From positions 248,001 through 312,000 of the forward strand of contig NZ_QJHL01000004.1 in NCBI RefSeq assembly GCF_003202405.1: a stretch of DNA of 64,000 nucleotides, read 5' to 3'. A program made the translations under genes and the position numbers. The DNA comes from Flavobacterium hydrophilum (GTDB taxonomy: Bacteria; Bacteroidota; Bacteroidia; Flavobacteriales; Flavobacteriaceae). The notes under the pieces are model-generated. The model searched no databases. It was not told the DNA's origin and saw nothing but the letters and a program-made list of their open reading frames with translations. How positions within the stretch are numbered: position 1 is the first letter of the stretch; every line of letters starts with the position of its first letter. Shown here piece by piece: positions 26,486-34,919 of the stretch.

Positions 26486-27366
26486 TGAAGCATTTTCTAA
26501 TTTATACAATCAAAATCCTTATTGTAGTTCTGCTAACCGCTATAGCTTTAGACGGATTATACACTTATATTTTTCTGCAATCTGAAAACAGAGGAAAGAT
26601 TGAAACAGTTTTTAATTCAGAACAGCAAAATTATGATGTTATAATTTTGGGATCCTCACGCGCTAATAATCATTTTGTATCCCAAATGTTTGAGGATAAA
26701 GGATTAAAAACATTTAATTACGGAATGAGCGGAGGTCATTTGTTTGAAGCTTCCCTGATGCTGAAATTGATGATTGAAAGAAAATATACAATCAAAAATG
26801 TAATTTTAGAAGCCGATTTAAATCTTTCAAACGACCACGAATCAGAAGGGATTTCAGCTAAATTTTTACCTTACATTCACAATTCAGCAGTAATAAAGAA
26901 TCATTTCGAAACTGAGAAAAATTTTAATGAATTGTACTATATCCCTTTTTACAGATATGTAAAATATGATGGTAAAATTGGATTTAGAGAAACTTATAAA
27001 ATTGTAACTGGAGAAAAAACAAATGCTTTAGATAATTTAGGATATTATCCATTAATAAAACACAAAAACGGGAATATGAAAAATAATATTCACAATTTAA
27101 ATCCTTTAAAACGTAACAAATATTACGAAGAAATCAAGAATATTTGCAAAGCCAATAGTATCAATTTTATTGCTGTAATGACGCCAATGTGCGAGAATGT
27201 TGTGGGAATGAACTATTTTGATAAAGTAAAAAAAGCGTACCCCGAAATTCATAATTATGAAAACGTAGTGGTAGAAAATAAATACTTTTCGTCTTGTGGG
27301 CACATGACAGATGCGGGTGCCAAAATGTTTACAACGAGAATTTTAAAAGATTTTTTTTATAAATAA
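26485..27366 (+). CDS. SGNH/DltD-like membrane-anchored protein, partner of the MBOAT enzyme
   Basis: 293 residues with an N-terminal membrane anchor (about 5-30) and a periplasmic domain. VIILGSSRANNHF places a GSS nucleophile (Ser57/58) with the flanking pattern of DltD/AlgJ/PatB-type SGNH proteins, and GMSGGHLFEASLMLKLM is the next block. At the C-terminus SSCGHMTDAGAKMF holds a candidate catalytic His273, but the Asp usually three residues before it is Ser. It may be a reduced-activity or variant acyl carrier. It is coupled to the MBOAT gene by TAATG. Confidence 0.7.
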   Translation: MKHFLIYTIKILIVVLLTAIALDGLYTYIFLQSENRGKIETVFNSEQQNYDVIILGSSRANNHFVSQMFEDKGLKTFNYGMSGGHLFEASLMLKLMIERKYTIKNVILEADLNLSNDHESEGISAKFLPYIHNSAVIKNHFETEKNFNELYYIPFYRYVKYDGKIGFRETYKIVTGEKTNALDNLGYYPLIKHKNGNMKNNIHNLNPLKRNKYYEEIKNICKANSINFIAVMTPMCENVVGMNYFDKVKKAYPEIHNYENVVVENKYFSSCGHMTDAGAKMFTTRILKDFFYK

Positions 27367-27368
27367 GA

Positions 27369-28532
27369 ATGAAAATAGCTTTTTTAACTCCGGAATACCC
27401 ACACTCCAAAACAGGAAACTCAGGAGGAATCGGGACAAGTATTAAAAATTTAGCAATTGGACTTTTAGCTAAAGGAGTTTCGGTGCGTATATTAGTATAT
27501 GGACAAAAAGAAGATGATGCATTTAATGATGACGGAATTCATATTCAGCAAATAAAAAACATTAGGTTTAAAGGTTTATCCTGGTTTTTGACAAGAAAAA
27601 AGATTGAAAAAATAATCAATCAACTACATGCAAATAATGAAATTGATTTGGTTGAAGCAGCAGACTGGACAGGGATAACTTCATTTATAAAACCCAAATC
27701 ATGTCCGTTAATTATAAGATTGAACGGGTCTGATACCTATTTTTGCCATTTGGATAATCGTCAAGTAAAATGGGTTAATAAATTTCATGAAAAAAGAGCA
27801 TTAGAAAATGCTGATGGATTATTGTCTGTGAGCCAGTTTACAGCTGATACCACAAATATGATTTTTGGTTTGAAGAAGAAATTTACAATTATTCCAAACC
27901 CTATTGATATTAATTTGTTTCAGGTAAATAATGAAGATTACCCGAAACAGAAAACCATACTATATTTTGGAAGTCTAATTCGAAAAAAAGGACTTTTAGA
28001 ATTGCCGTTGATTTTTAATAAAGTGATAGAAAATAATCCTGATGCCAAATTGATTTTGATTGGCAGGGATGTTCCGGATATTATTTCGGGAAATTCTTCT
28101 ACCTGGCAAATGATGCAGGAATTATTTTCAGACAAGGCAAGGCAAAAGACAGAATATTTGGGGAGCGTTCCGTATATCGAAATAAAAGAAAAAATTCAAC
28201 AGGCAACAGTTTGTGTTTTTCCTTCTTTTGCAGAGGCTTTTCCGGTTTCGTGGCTGGAAGCAATGGCAATGAAAAAACCAATTGTAGCCTCAAACGTAGG
28301 ATGGGCCCAGGAAATGATCGATGATAATAAAAATGGCTTTTTAGAATATCCGGCAGATCATGAGAATTTTGCTCAAAAAATTAATAATTTTCTGGAGGAT
28401 GAGATTTTGTGTCATAAATTAGCACAAGCCGCGAGAAATAAAGTAGAAAAATATTTTGATATACATGTAATAGCCAATCAGAACATAGATTTTTACAAAA
28501 AAATAATTAGCCAAAAAAACAGACAAAAATGA
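27369..28532 (+). CDS. Glycosyltransferase family 4 (GT-B)
   Basis: 387 residues. The N-terminal domain starts MKIAFLTPEYPHSKTGNSGG and GIGTSIKNLAIGLL, a standard GT4 acceptor-domain opening. The donor domain shows ILYFGSLIRKKGLLELP, AKLILIGRD, and FPSFAEAFPVSWLEAMAMKK with its E-x7-E-type pair (about 290-300), then PIVASNVGWAQEMI. The start lies 2 bases after the SGNH-like gene, and the end overlaps the next gene by 4 bases (ATGA). Substrate unknown. Confidence 0.9.
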   Translation: MKIAFLTPEYPHSKTGNSGGIGTSIKNLAIGLLAKGVSVRILVYGQKEDDAFNDDGIHIQQIKNIRFKGLSWFLTRKKIEKIINQLHANNEIDLVEAADWTGITSFIKPKSCPLIIRLNGSDTYFCHLDNRQVKWVNKFHEKRALENADGLLSVSQFTADTTNMIFGLKKKFTIIPNPIDINLFQVNNEDYPKQKTILYFGSLIRKKGLLELPLIFNKVIENNPDAKLILIGRDVPDIISGNSSTWQMMQELFSDKARQKTEYLGSVPYIEIKEKIQQATVCVFPSFAEAFPVSWLEAMAMKKPIVASNVGWAQEMIDDNKNGFLEYPADHENFAQKINNFLEDEILCHKLAQAARNKVEKYFDIHVIANQNIDFYKKIISQKNRQK

Positions 28533-30067
28533 TAATTGTATATCATGAAAACAATAAAGTAATTAGCGTTAGTGATACCAATAAAAGTTCACTTTTTTCG
28601 GGTAAAAATATTGTAGCAACTTTATTTGAAATTGCAATTGCTTTTCCTGAAGAGTTGGTGATTTGGTGTCTTTTTGATTTGAAATCTAATTTGAATTTTT
28701 CTGAATTTGAGAAAATTTTTCATCATCAAAAGATAATGGCTTCTTACAATCCATTCCAAAATTCATTTTTATCAGATGCTATTGGCTATGTAGAAGAATC
28801 TGTTTTTATAAATATCAATAAAAAAGTTGCTTATCCTACATGGCAAATGAGTAGTTGTGTTGGGGGTATTCAGGCGTCTGTTCTGTTAGCATTGAAAGAG
28901 GAAATTAATGTTTCAAATAACTTTGATTATTTTTTGCATTCTTTGGCAAAACTCGCAATGTCAAAAGGTCTTTTGTGTCATTCAGAACCAAAATTGTTAA
29001 AGAAAATACCTCATCTAAATAAATTTCATAAAAACAGTAATTTTATTTTATTTCGATTTGTAAAACAACATTATAAAACGCGGTGGTCATTTTTATTGTT
29101 TTTAAATTTGTTTTTTTACGAAAGAAAAATTCTCATTTTGCCTTTCGTTTTTTCACTGCTTTATTCCCGAAGAAAGTTAAAAAACGACTTATTAGATAAT
29201 ATTAAAGTTGAGTCAACAAAAAAAGTAGTTGAGTCAGGAACCATGGATGTTATTATTCCCACCATTGGAAGGAAGGAATATTTGTATGATGTTTTAAAAG
29301 ATTTATCGCAGCAGACTCATCTTCCTGAAAATGTTATTATTGTTGAACAGAACCCCAACCCGGAAAGTGTTTCTGAATTGGATTATCTTGCAAATGAAAT
29401 TTGGAATTTTGGGATAAAACATATTTTTACACATCAGGCAGGTGCTTGTAATGCGCGCAATTTAGCTTTGGCCGAAGTAAAGAGCGAATGGGTATTTTTA
29501 AATGATGATGATAATAGATTCAACAGTGATTTAATTGAGAAAACACTGGAGAATTGTATAAAATACGGAACCCAAGTTGCCAGTAATTCATATTTGAGAT
29601 TAAATGAAAAAAAAGAAGTCAATGAAGTGATTCAATCCTCTGTTTTTGGTTCCGGAAATAGTTTCTTGAAGTCTGATTTGTTAAATTTAGTTTCTTTTAG
29701 AAAAGGTTTTGAGTTTGGTTATGGAGAAGATAGTGATTTTGGAATGCAATTAAGGAATTTAGGAACTGACATTTTGTATTTTCCAAACCCGGAAATTATC
29801 CATTTAAAAGCACCAATTGGCGGATTCAGAACCAAGCCAGTTTTGGGATGGCAAAATGATGAGATTCAGCCTAAACCATCACCAACAGTTATGCTGTATA
29901 AGATATTACATTTAAATGAAAAGCAAATATCGGGTTATAAAACGATTCTGTTTTTTAAATTTTATAAAGTGCAGCCAATAAAAAATCCAATCAGCTATTT
30001 CTTTAATTTTAAAAAGCAATGGAATAGAAGTTTATACTGGGCAAATCTACTAAAAAATCAGAGATGA
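28529..30067 (+). CDS. Two-part glycosyltransferase: unknown N-terminal half plus GT2 domain
   Basis: 512 residues, long for a GT2 enzyme. The first 230 residues show no GT2 motif I can name and include a hydrophobic stretch near 185-210; they could be a degenerate transferase domain or a membrane tether. The GT2 domain starts at MDVIIPTIGRKEYLYDVLKDL (about 238), with NVIIVEQNPNPESV, GACNARNLALAEV, VFLNDDDNRF (DDD metal site) and YGEDSDFGMQLR. Overlaps of ATGA on both sides place it in the coupled run from 27.4 to 32.0 kb. Confidence 0.78.
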   Translation: MIIVYHENNKVISVSDTNKSSLFSGKNIVATLFEIAIAFPEELVIWCLFDLKSNLNFSEFEKIFHHQKIMASYNPFQNSFLSDAIGYVEESVFININKKVAYPTWQMSSCVGGIQASVLLALKEEINVSNNFDYFLHSLAKLAMSKGLLCHSEPKLLKKIPHLNKFHKNSNFILFRFVKQHYKTRWSFLLFLNLFFYERKILILPFVFSLLYSRRKLKNDLLDNIKVESTKKVVESGTMDVIIPTIGRKEYLYDVLKDLSQQTHLPENVIIVEQNPNPESVSELDYLANEIWNFGIKHIFTHQAGACNARNLALAEVKSEWVFLNDDDNRFNSDLIEKTLENCIKYGTQVASNSYLRLNEKKEVNEVIQSSVFGSGNSFLKSDLLNLVSFRKGFEFGYGEDSDFGMQLRNLGTDILYFPNPEIIHLKAPIGGFRTKPVLGWQNDEIQPKPSPTVMLYKILHLNEKQISGYKTILFFKFYKVQPIKNPISYFFNFKKQWNRSLYWANLLKNQR

Positions 30068-31047
30068 AATTTTCGTTAATTATTTGTACCTACATGCGTC
30101 CAGAACCGTTGCTGAAATTATTAGATTCGGTTCAAAAACAATCATTATATCCGGATGAAATTTTAATTATTGATGGTTCGACAAATAATCTTACAGAAAG
30201 TATTTTAAATAAAGATCAATTTAAAGAGCTAAAGTATTTTTTGGTTGCAGAAGAAAACAGAGGTCTTACCAAACAAAGAAATTTTGGTATTTCTAAAGTA
30301 GCAAATAATATTGATGTTGTTTGTTTTTTAGATGACGATACTGTTTTGGAACCTGATTATTTTAAAAATTTACTTGACACATATGAACAATATCCGGAAG
30401 CTTTAGGTGTAGGAGGATATATTTCTAATGAAATCCAATGGATAAAAGTAGAGGAGAATTATTCCCCAAAAATAAATGAATTTTATTTTGACGGATGGAA
30501 AAGAAAAGAAGCGGCCCGATTTGTTTTAAGAAAAAAATTAGGATTAGATAGTGATTGCCTACCAGGATTTTCGCCTTCATTTTCTCATGCAAGAAGTGTT
30601 GCATTTTTACCACCTTGTGATAAAATATATGAAGCTGAGCTATTGATGGGCGGTGTCTCTTCGTTTAAAAAACAGGTATTAGATAAGTTTCAATTCTCTA
30701 CTTATTTTGAAGGATATGGTTTATATGAGGATGCCGATTTTTGCTTAAGAGTTGCAAAAACAGGAAAGTTGTTTCTCAACACTAAGGCAAAGTTAAATCA
30801 TTACCATGAAGCTTCAGGAAGGCCAAATCAATACTTATATGGTAAGATGATAGTTAGAAATGGTTGGTACGTTTGGCGTGTTAAAAACCCAAATCCAAAT
30901 TGGAAAGACAGGTTTAAATGGCATTCTATTACAGGGTTTTTAACGATTCTTAGATTTAGTAATATATTTACGACTGCAAATCGCAAACAAGCTTTCACAG
31001 AGACAGCAGGAAGAATTGTTGGGTGGTTTCAGATTTTAATAAAATGA
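30064..31047 (+). CDS. Glycosyltransferase family 2
   Basis: 327-residue GT-A enzyme. FSLIICTYMRPEPLLKLLDS opens the fold, then ILIIDGSTNNLTE, GLTKQRNFGI and VVCFLDDDTVLEPDYF with the DDD motif (about 93-95). GYGLYEDADFCLRVAKTGKL is the usual ED acceptor-side motif. LLMGGVSSFKK precedes it. The tail NRKQAFTETAGRIVGW has a relative in the remnant at 32041-32175, showing that a second gene of this kind once lay just downstream. Confidence 0.9.
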   Translation: MKFSLIICTYMRPEPLLKLLDSVQKQSLYPDEILIIDGSTNNLTESILNKDQFKELKYFLVAEENRGLTKQRNFGISKVANNIDVVCFLDDDTVLEPDYFKNLLDTYEQYPEALGVGGYISNEIQWIKVEENYSPKINEFYFDGWKRKEAARFVLRKKLGLDSDCLPGFSPSFSHARSVAFLPPCDKIYEAELLMGGVSSFKKQVLDKFQFSTYFEGYGLYEDADFCLRVAKTGKLFLNTKAKLNHYHEASGRPNQYLYGKMIVRNGWYVWRVKNPNPNWKDRFKWHSITGFLTILRFSNIFTTANRKQAFTETAGRIVGWFQILIK

Positions 31048-31979
31048 TAATGACAGAAAATATAATACATCCCGATTCTCACTCAAAATTAAAAGAGATA
31101 ACTAATGATTTTTTTCTTTTTGAAGATGGATCTAAGCTACTTATTCACGACGGTACTCCAATTTTGTTTAGTACTGAATCGATATTTAGCCAAGACGATA
31201 TTATCAATTCAAAAAAAACAACACAAGACAGTTCACACCTGGATACTACTAATTTTAAAAATTACATTCGAAGAAAACTGCTTCCATCAATTTGCGTTGA
31301 TTTTAATATAGAAAAAAGATACGATGAACTTTATAAATTAGTTCCGGCTAATAGTAAAATGTTAATCCTGGGAGCTGGTGAGAAAATTAGTTATTATAAA
31401 AATAAATTCCCGGATTGTGAAGTAATTACTTCTGATGTCCATAATCAATTTAAGCCAGATTATATTTTTGATGGTCATTTTATTCCGTTCAGCGATAATT
31501 CTTTTGATGTAGTTTTGGCGGCTCAGGTTATAGAGCACACAATCAATCCATGGAAGTTTTGTTTAGAATTGCAAAGAGTTACAAAAGTTGGAGGTTTACT
31601 TCAAATAGAAGCGCCTCAGAGTTTTCCGTATCATGCTGAACCCTATGATTTTTTTAGATTCACATATACAGGATTTAGAAGTTTATTTTCTCAATGCGAA
31701 GTGTTAAAAGTTGATATAACAGAAGGGAATGCCGCTAATATGGCAGTTACAATATCAAATTATTTTATAAATCTTAGTTCAAAAAAAATAATCAGAAGTT
31801 GCTGGTTGTTTGTAACCAGAATACTATTTGGTTGGATCAAGTATTTAGACAAATTTCAAAGAACACCGAATAGAAGAAGCGTTTCTATGCCAAAAGGTTA
31901 TGCTTTTAGATTCAAAAAGGATACGATTAAAAGAAGTTCAAAAGATTTATTAAAAGAGTTTTATAATCTGAAGAAGTAA
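31044..31979 (+). CDS. Class I SAM-dependent methyltransferase
   Basis: 311 residues from the ATG at 31044, which makes an ATGA overlap with the GT2 stop; an ATG at 31023 lies inside that gene. The N-terminal 90 residues resemble the Trm112-like short region often fused ahead of such domains (HPDSHSKLKE). SAM motif I is KMLILGAGEKISYYKNKF, followed by VITSDVHNQF and DNSFDVVLAAQVIEHTINPW. It probably methylates a sugar of the glycan. It is the last intact gene before a glycosyltransferase remnant. Confidence 0.82.
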   Translation: MIMTENIIHPDSHSKLKEITNDFFLFEDGSKLLIHDGTPILFSTESIFSQDDIINSKKTTQDSSHLDTTNFKNYIRRKLLPSICVDFNIEKRYDELYKLVPANSKMLILGAGEKISYYKNKFPDCEVITSDVHNQFKPDYIFDGHFIPFSDNSFDVVLAAQVIEHTINPWKFCLELQRVTKVGGLLQIEAPQSFPYHAEPYDFFRFTYTGFRSLFSQCEVLKVDITEGNAANMAVTISNYFINLSSKKIIRSCWLFVTRILFGWIKYLDKFQRTPNRRSVSMPKGYAFRFKKDTIKRSSKDLLKEFYNLKK

Positions 31980-32040
31980 AATCTCAGACAAACCCACATA
32001 TTTTATCTTTTATTAAAATAAATTGGGGATTTAGTGGTAA

Positions 32041-32175
32041 GAAAGCTTGTTTAATCAGTCAGAACGCAATGATGTTTTTAATAAAAAAGAAGATTCAAAA
32101 AAAGCTTTTACAGAATCCATTGGAAGAAGTATTGGCTGATTAAGTTTGTTCTTAAAAAAACCTAAAATACAGTGA
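32041..32175 (+). pseudogene. Remnant C-terminus of a deleted GT2 glycosyltransferase
   Basis: Frame 32041 onward reads ESLFNQSERNDVFNKKEDSK, then KAFTESIGRSIG, a TGA at 32137-32139, then LSLFLKKPKIQ and TGA at 32173-32175. This lines up with the tail of the GT2 at 30.1 kb (KQAFTETAGRIVGWFQILIK): the internal TGA sits exactly where that protein has Trp, a one-base TGG to TGA change. Upstream, a TAA at 32038-32040 and no usable frame show that the body is gone. The old terminal stop still overlaps the next gene's GTG start (GTGA), so this was once a coupled gene. Confidence 0.65.
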
Positions 32176-32963
32176 AAATTATATCCCTTTTTAGTACAAG
32201 AAACTATACATATCTTTATTATCTTTTTAAACGATCTCCAAAAGAAGTTAAAAAAGATTGTAACACATATGATGAGTTTACCAATCTTTCGAGTATTATT
32301 GATTACCTTACCGTAAAAGATTATAAGAAAATAGTTGTTGTAGCAAGTGGACCCTCAGCTAAAAATGTAACATTAGAGAAAGATACTTTGTATTTTACAA
32401 CTAATAGCGCACTTGAATTAGTGAAGTCTGTTCCGCATGTTTATGTATTAAATGATTCCTATTATATTTTAAAATATTTAAAATCTATTACGAATTCTAA
32501 AGAATGGAAAACAACTATTTTTTGGTATGTTTCTACTACATCAAAAAGAAATGAACGTGCAGTAAAAATACTTGAGAGATATTTTGAAACAAAATCAAGA
32601 GAGAAGAAGGAATTTTTGATTACAAATATTGACAAGTCATTTATGCTAAAAAATGTTCATGTTGAACTCGTCGAATTTCTGAAACAAAATCTGGATATTA
32701 ACTATTACGGTGTGAATTCAGGGTTTGTAACACTTGTTTTGGCGTATGTTATTTCTGTTATTTCGAATCTTGAAATTGAGATTTATGGTTTGGACATGGG
32801 AGAAAAAGAGGAAGGATATTTTGATAGAAAAAAGAAGCTTGGTAAAAGTGTAAAAGGGGAAAAAAATCGAGAAGTTGTGAAATCTTTTTTGTTAAAAGCT
32901 TATCAATCGAAAACTAAAATTATTAACCATTCAAATTTCATGACTTATGGAATTAATAAATGA
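32172..32963 (+). CDS. GT42/MptE-like protein, candidate sialyl- (nonulosonate) transferase
   Basis: 263 residues, GTG start at 32172. KIVVVASGPSAKNVTL (53-68) is the nucleotide-binding GxGPS-type loop shared by GT42 sialyltransferases (Campylobacter CstI/CstII) and the MptE/DUF115 fold. FTTNSAL (75-81) matches the CNQF-type position, and YGVNSGFVTLVLAYVISV with IEIYGLDMG (179-210) matches their SGV...A...YLSGID element. With neuBCA in the same locus, transfer of CMP-nonulosonate is plausible. The similarity is from motifs only, and length is near the small GT42 proteins. It overlaps the next gene by 17 bases. Confidence 0.55.
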   Translation: MKIISLFSTRNYTYLYYLFKRSPKEVKKDCNTYDEFTNLSSIIDYLTVKDYKKIVVVASGPSAKNVTLEKDTLYFTTNSALELVKSVPHVYVLNDSYYILKYLKSITNSKEWKTTIFWYVSTTSKRNERAVKILERYFETKSREKKEFLITNIDKSFMLKNVHVELVEFLKQNLDINYYGVNSGFVTLVLAYVISVISNLEIEIYGLDMGEKEEGYFDRKKKLGKSVKGEKNREVVKSFLLKAYQSKTKIINHSNFMTYGINK

Positions 32964-33786
32964 ATTTTCATGTTGCAAAGTATGTAACGGTAGAATTTCT
33001 AATGTAAATTCAACATTCAATCTTGTTAAATGTCAGGAATGTAAATTTGTATTTTCGAAAAAAAAATTTTCAACTGAAGATTTTATCTTAACTTATGATA
33101 GATTATATAATGCAAAAGAAAATTTAATATATAAGAAGCATTCAATTGAAGAATATAATCAGCTCAAAAAGGGTATAATTCGTATTGGGTACAACAGGAA
33201 AAGAATTATAAAAAGTATTATTACAAAACAAACTAAAAATGTTTTAGAAGTTGGATCAGGAGTTGGTTTGATTGGTATGTACTTAAAGAGATTTTATAAC
33301 TTATCTTATTATGGTTTGGAGTTGGATGAAAAAACGCACCAACGTGCCCTGTCTCTTGGTGTGAATTCTGTTAACGGGGATTTTTCTAAAATGAAAACAT
33401 TTAATGAAAAATTTGATGTAATTATGATGTGGGAGGTTTTAGAGCATTTACAAGATCTGGATTTGTTTTTTCAATTGGCTAAGGAAAGATTGAATACTAA
33501 AGGTATTTTTGTGTTTTCTGTTCCTAATTTTGCTAAAATTCATAATTATAAAAATGTCACAGATCAAATATACCAAAGTGGCCCTCCGGTTCATCTTAAT
33601 TTTTTTACGGAAGAATCTGTGAAAGAAGTTTTGAAAAGGTATGGATTTGATAATGTTGTGATTAAAGAAAAGAAATTTCCGTATTTTAATTTTAAAGCTT
33701 CAAACTTTTATAAAATGTTTTTGAAGTCTTTAATAGGTAAATACAATGGACCAACACTATATGTTACTGCTAAGTTAAATAAATAA
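32947..33786 (+). CDS. SAM-dependent methyltransferase with N-terminal zinc-ribbon-like motif
   Basis: 279 residues. The N-terminus holds a CKVC...CQEC four-cysteine set (about residues 10-30), the zinc-ribbon type seen ahead of sugar C-methyltransferases and related glycan methyltransferases. The methyltransferase core has VLEVGSGVGLIGMYL, YYGLELDEKTHQRAL and FDVIMMWEVLEHLQDLDLFF, all SAM-fold landmarks. It may alter a nucleotide sugar or finished glycan; the target is unknown. Confidence 0.82.
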   Translation: MELINEFSCCKVCNGRISNVNSTFNLVKCQECKFVFSKKKFSTEDFILTYDRLYNAKENLIYKKHSIEEYNQLKKGIIRIGYNRKRIIKSIITKQTKNVLEVGSGVGLIGMYLKRFYNLSYYGLELDEKTHQRALSLGVNSVNGDFSKMKTFNEKFDVIMMWEVLEHLQDLDLFFQLAKERLNTKGIFVFSVPNFAKIHNYKNVTDQIYQSGPPVHLNFFTEESVKEVLKRYGFDNVVIKEKKFPYFNFKASNFYKMFLKSLIGKYNGPTLYVTAKLNK

Positions 33787-33797
33787 GAAAAGTAATT

Positions 33798-34919
33798 TTG
33801 TCATTCAGTTTTTGTATTATAACACATGTCATTCATCATAAGAAAGCAGAAAAGTATTTTGCTTATGGCCCTTATGTTTGGGAAATGAACATATGGTTTA
33901 AATATGTTGAAAAGGGGATTTTGGTGGCTCCATTGGAAAACAAAGAGATAACAGCAATTGATTTGCCGTATAATCATGAAAAAATTGATTTTAGAGTTAT
34001 TCCAAATTTCAATTTTGTAGGTATTAAGAATGCTTTTTTTGCACTACTGAAATTGCCGAAAATTTTCTGGAAGATATTTTGGGCGATGAAAAATGCAGAT
34101 CATATTCATTTGCGTTGTCCCGGAAATGTTGGCTTGGTTGGCTGTATGGTTCAGATTTTATTTCCAAATAAAATAAAAACTGCAAAATATGCCGGAAATT
34201 GGGATCCGGAAAGTAAACAGCCCTGGACTTATCGTTTGCAAAAATATATTTTGAATAACACTTTTTTAACTCGAAATATGCAAGTACTGGTTTATGGAGT
34301 TTGGGAAAATCAGTCAAAAAATATAAAACCTTTTTTTACTGCTACATATTCAGAATCAGAGAAGGAAACAATTAAAAAGACAAATCTGGATTTAGGTATT
34401 CGTTTTATTTTTGTAGGAAGTTTAGTTTTAGGGAAAAATCCATTATATGCTGTCAAATTGGCTGAAGAACTAATTAAAAAAGGGAAAAAAATTACTCTGG
34501 AATTATATGGTGATGGCTCAGAAAGACAAAATTTAGAAAATTATATTCGGGAGAATTTGCTGGAAAATCATGTAATTTTAAAAGGGAATCAGAACCAGGA
34601 TGTCGTAAAAAAAGCTTACCAAAGAAGTCATTTTGTAATATTGCCTTCTAAAAGCGAAGGTTGGCCAAAAGCTATTGCCGAAGGAATGTTTTGGGGTTGT
34701 ATACCAGTTGCAACTAAAGTTTCATGTGTTCCGTTTATGCTGGATTATGAAAATAGAGGTATTTTGCTGGAGATGAATTTAAAAAACGATGGAGAAAAAA
34801 TAAAAGAGCTGCTGAATGATGAAAACAGTTTTTTTACTAAAAGTAAACTAGCAATTGACTGGTCACAAAAATACACTACAGATGTTTTTGAAGCTGAAAT
34901 TAAAAAGCTGCTAAAATGA
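33798..34919 (+). CDS. Glycosyltransferase family 4-like (GT-B)
   Basis: 373 residues from a TTG start at 33798; the next in-frame ATG would cut off about 30 conserved-looking residues (FCIITHVIHHKKAEKYFAYG). The donor domain shows IRFIFVGSLVLGKNPLYAV, ITLELYGDGSERQNLENYI, then VILPSKSEGWPKAIAEGMFW with the E-x-x-x-x-E pattern near residue 295. YAGNWDPESKQPW in the middle is a feature I cannot assign. The stop overlaps the next GT4 gene by ATGA. Confidence 0.83.
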   Translation: MSFSFCIITHVIHHKKAEKYFAYGPYVWEMNIWFKYVEKGILVAPLENKEITAIDLPYNHEKIDFRVIPNFNFVGIKNAFFALLKLPKIFWKIFWAMKNADHIHLRCPGNVGLVGCMVQILFPNKIKTAKYAGNWDPESKQPWTYRLQKYILNNTFLTRNMQVLVYGVWENQSKNIKPFFTATYSESEKETIKKTNLDLGIRFIFVGSLVLGKNPLYAVKLAEELIKKGKKITLELYGDGSERQNLENYIRENLLENHVILKGNQNQDVVKKAYQRSHFVILPSKSEGWPKAIAEGMFWGCIPVATKVSCVPFMLDYENRGILLEMNLKNDGEKIKELLNDENSFFTKSKLAIDWSQKYTTDVFEAEIKKLLK

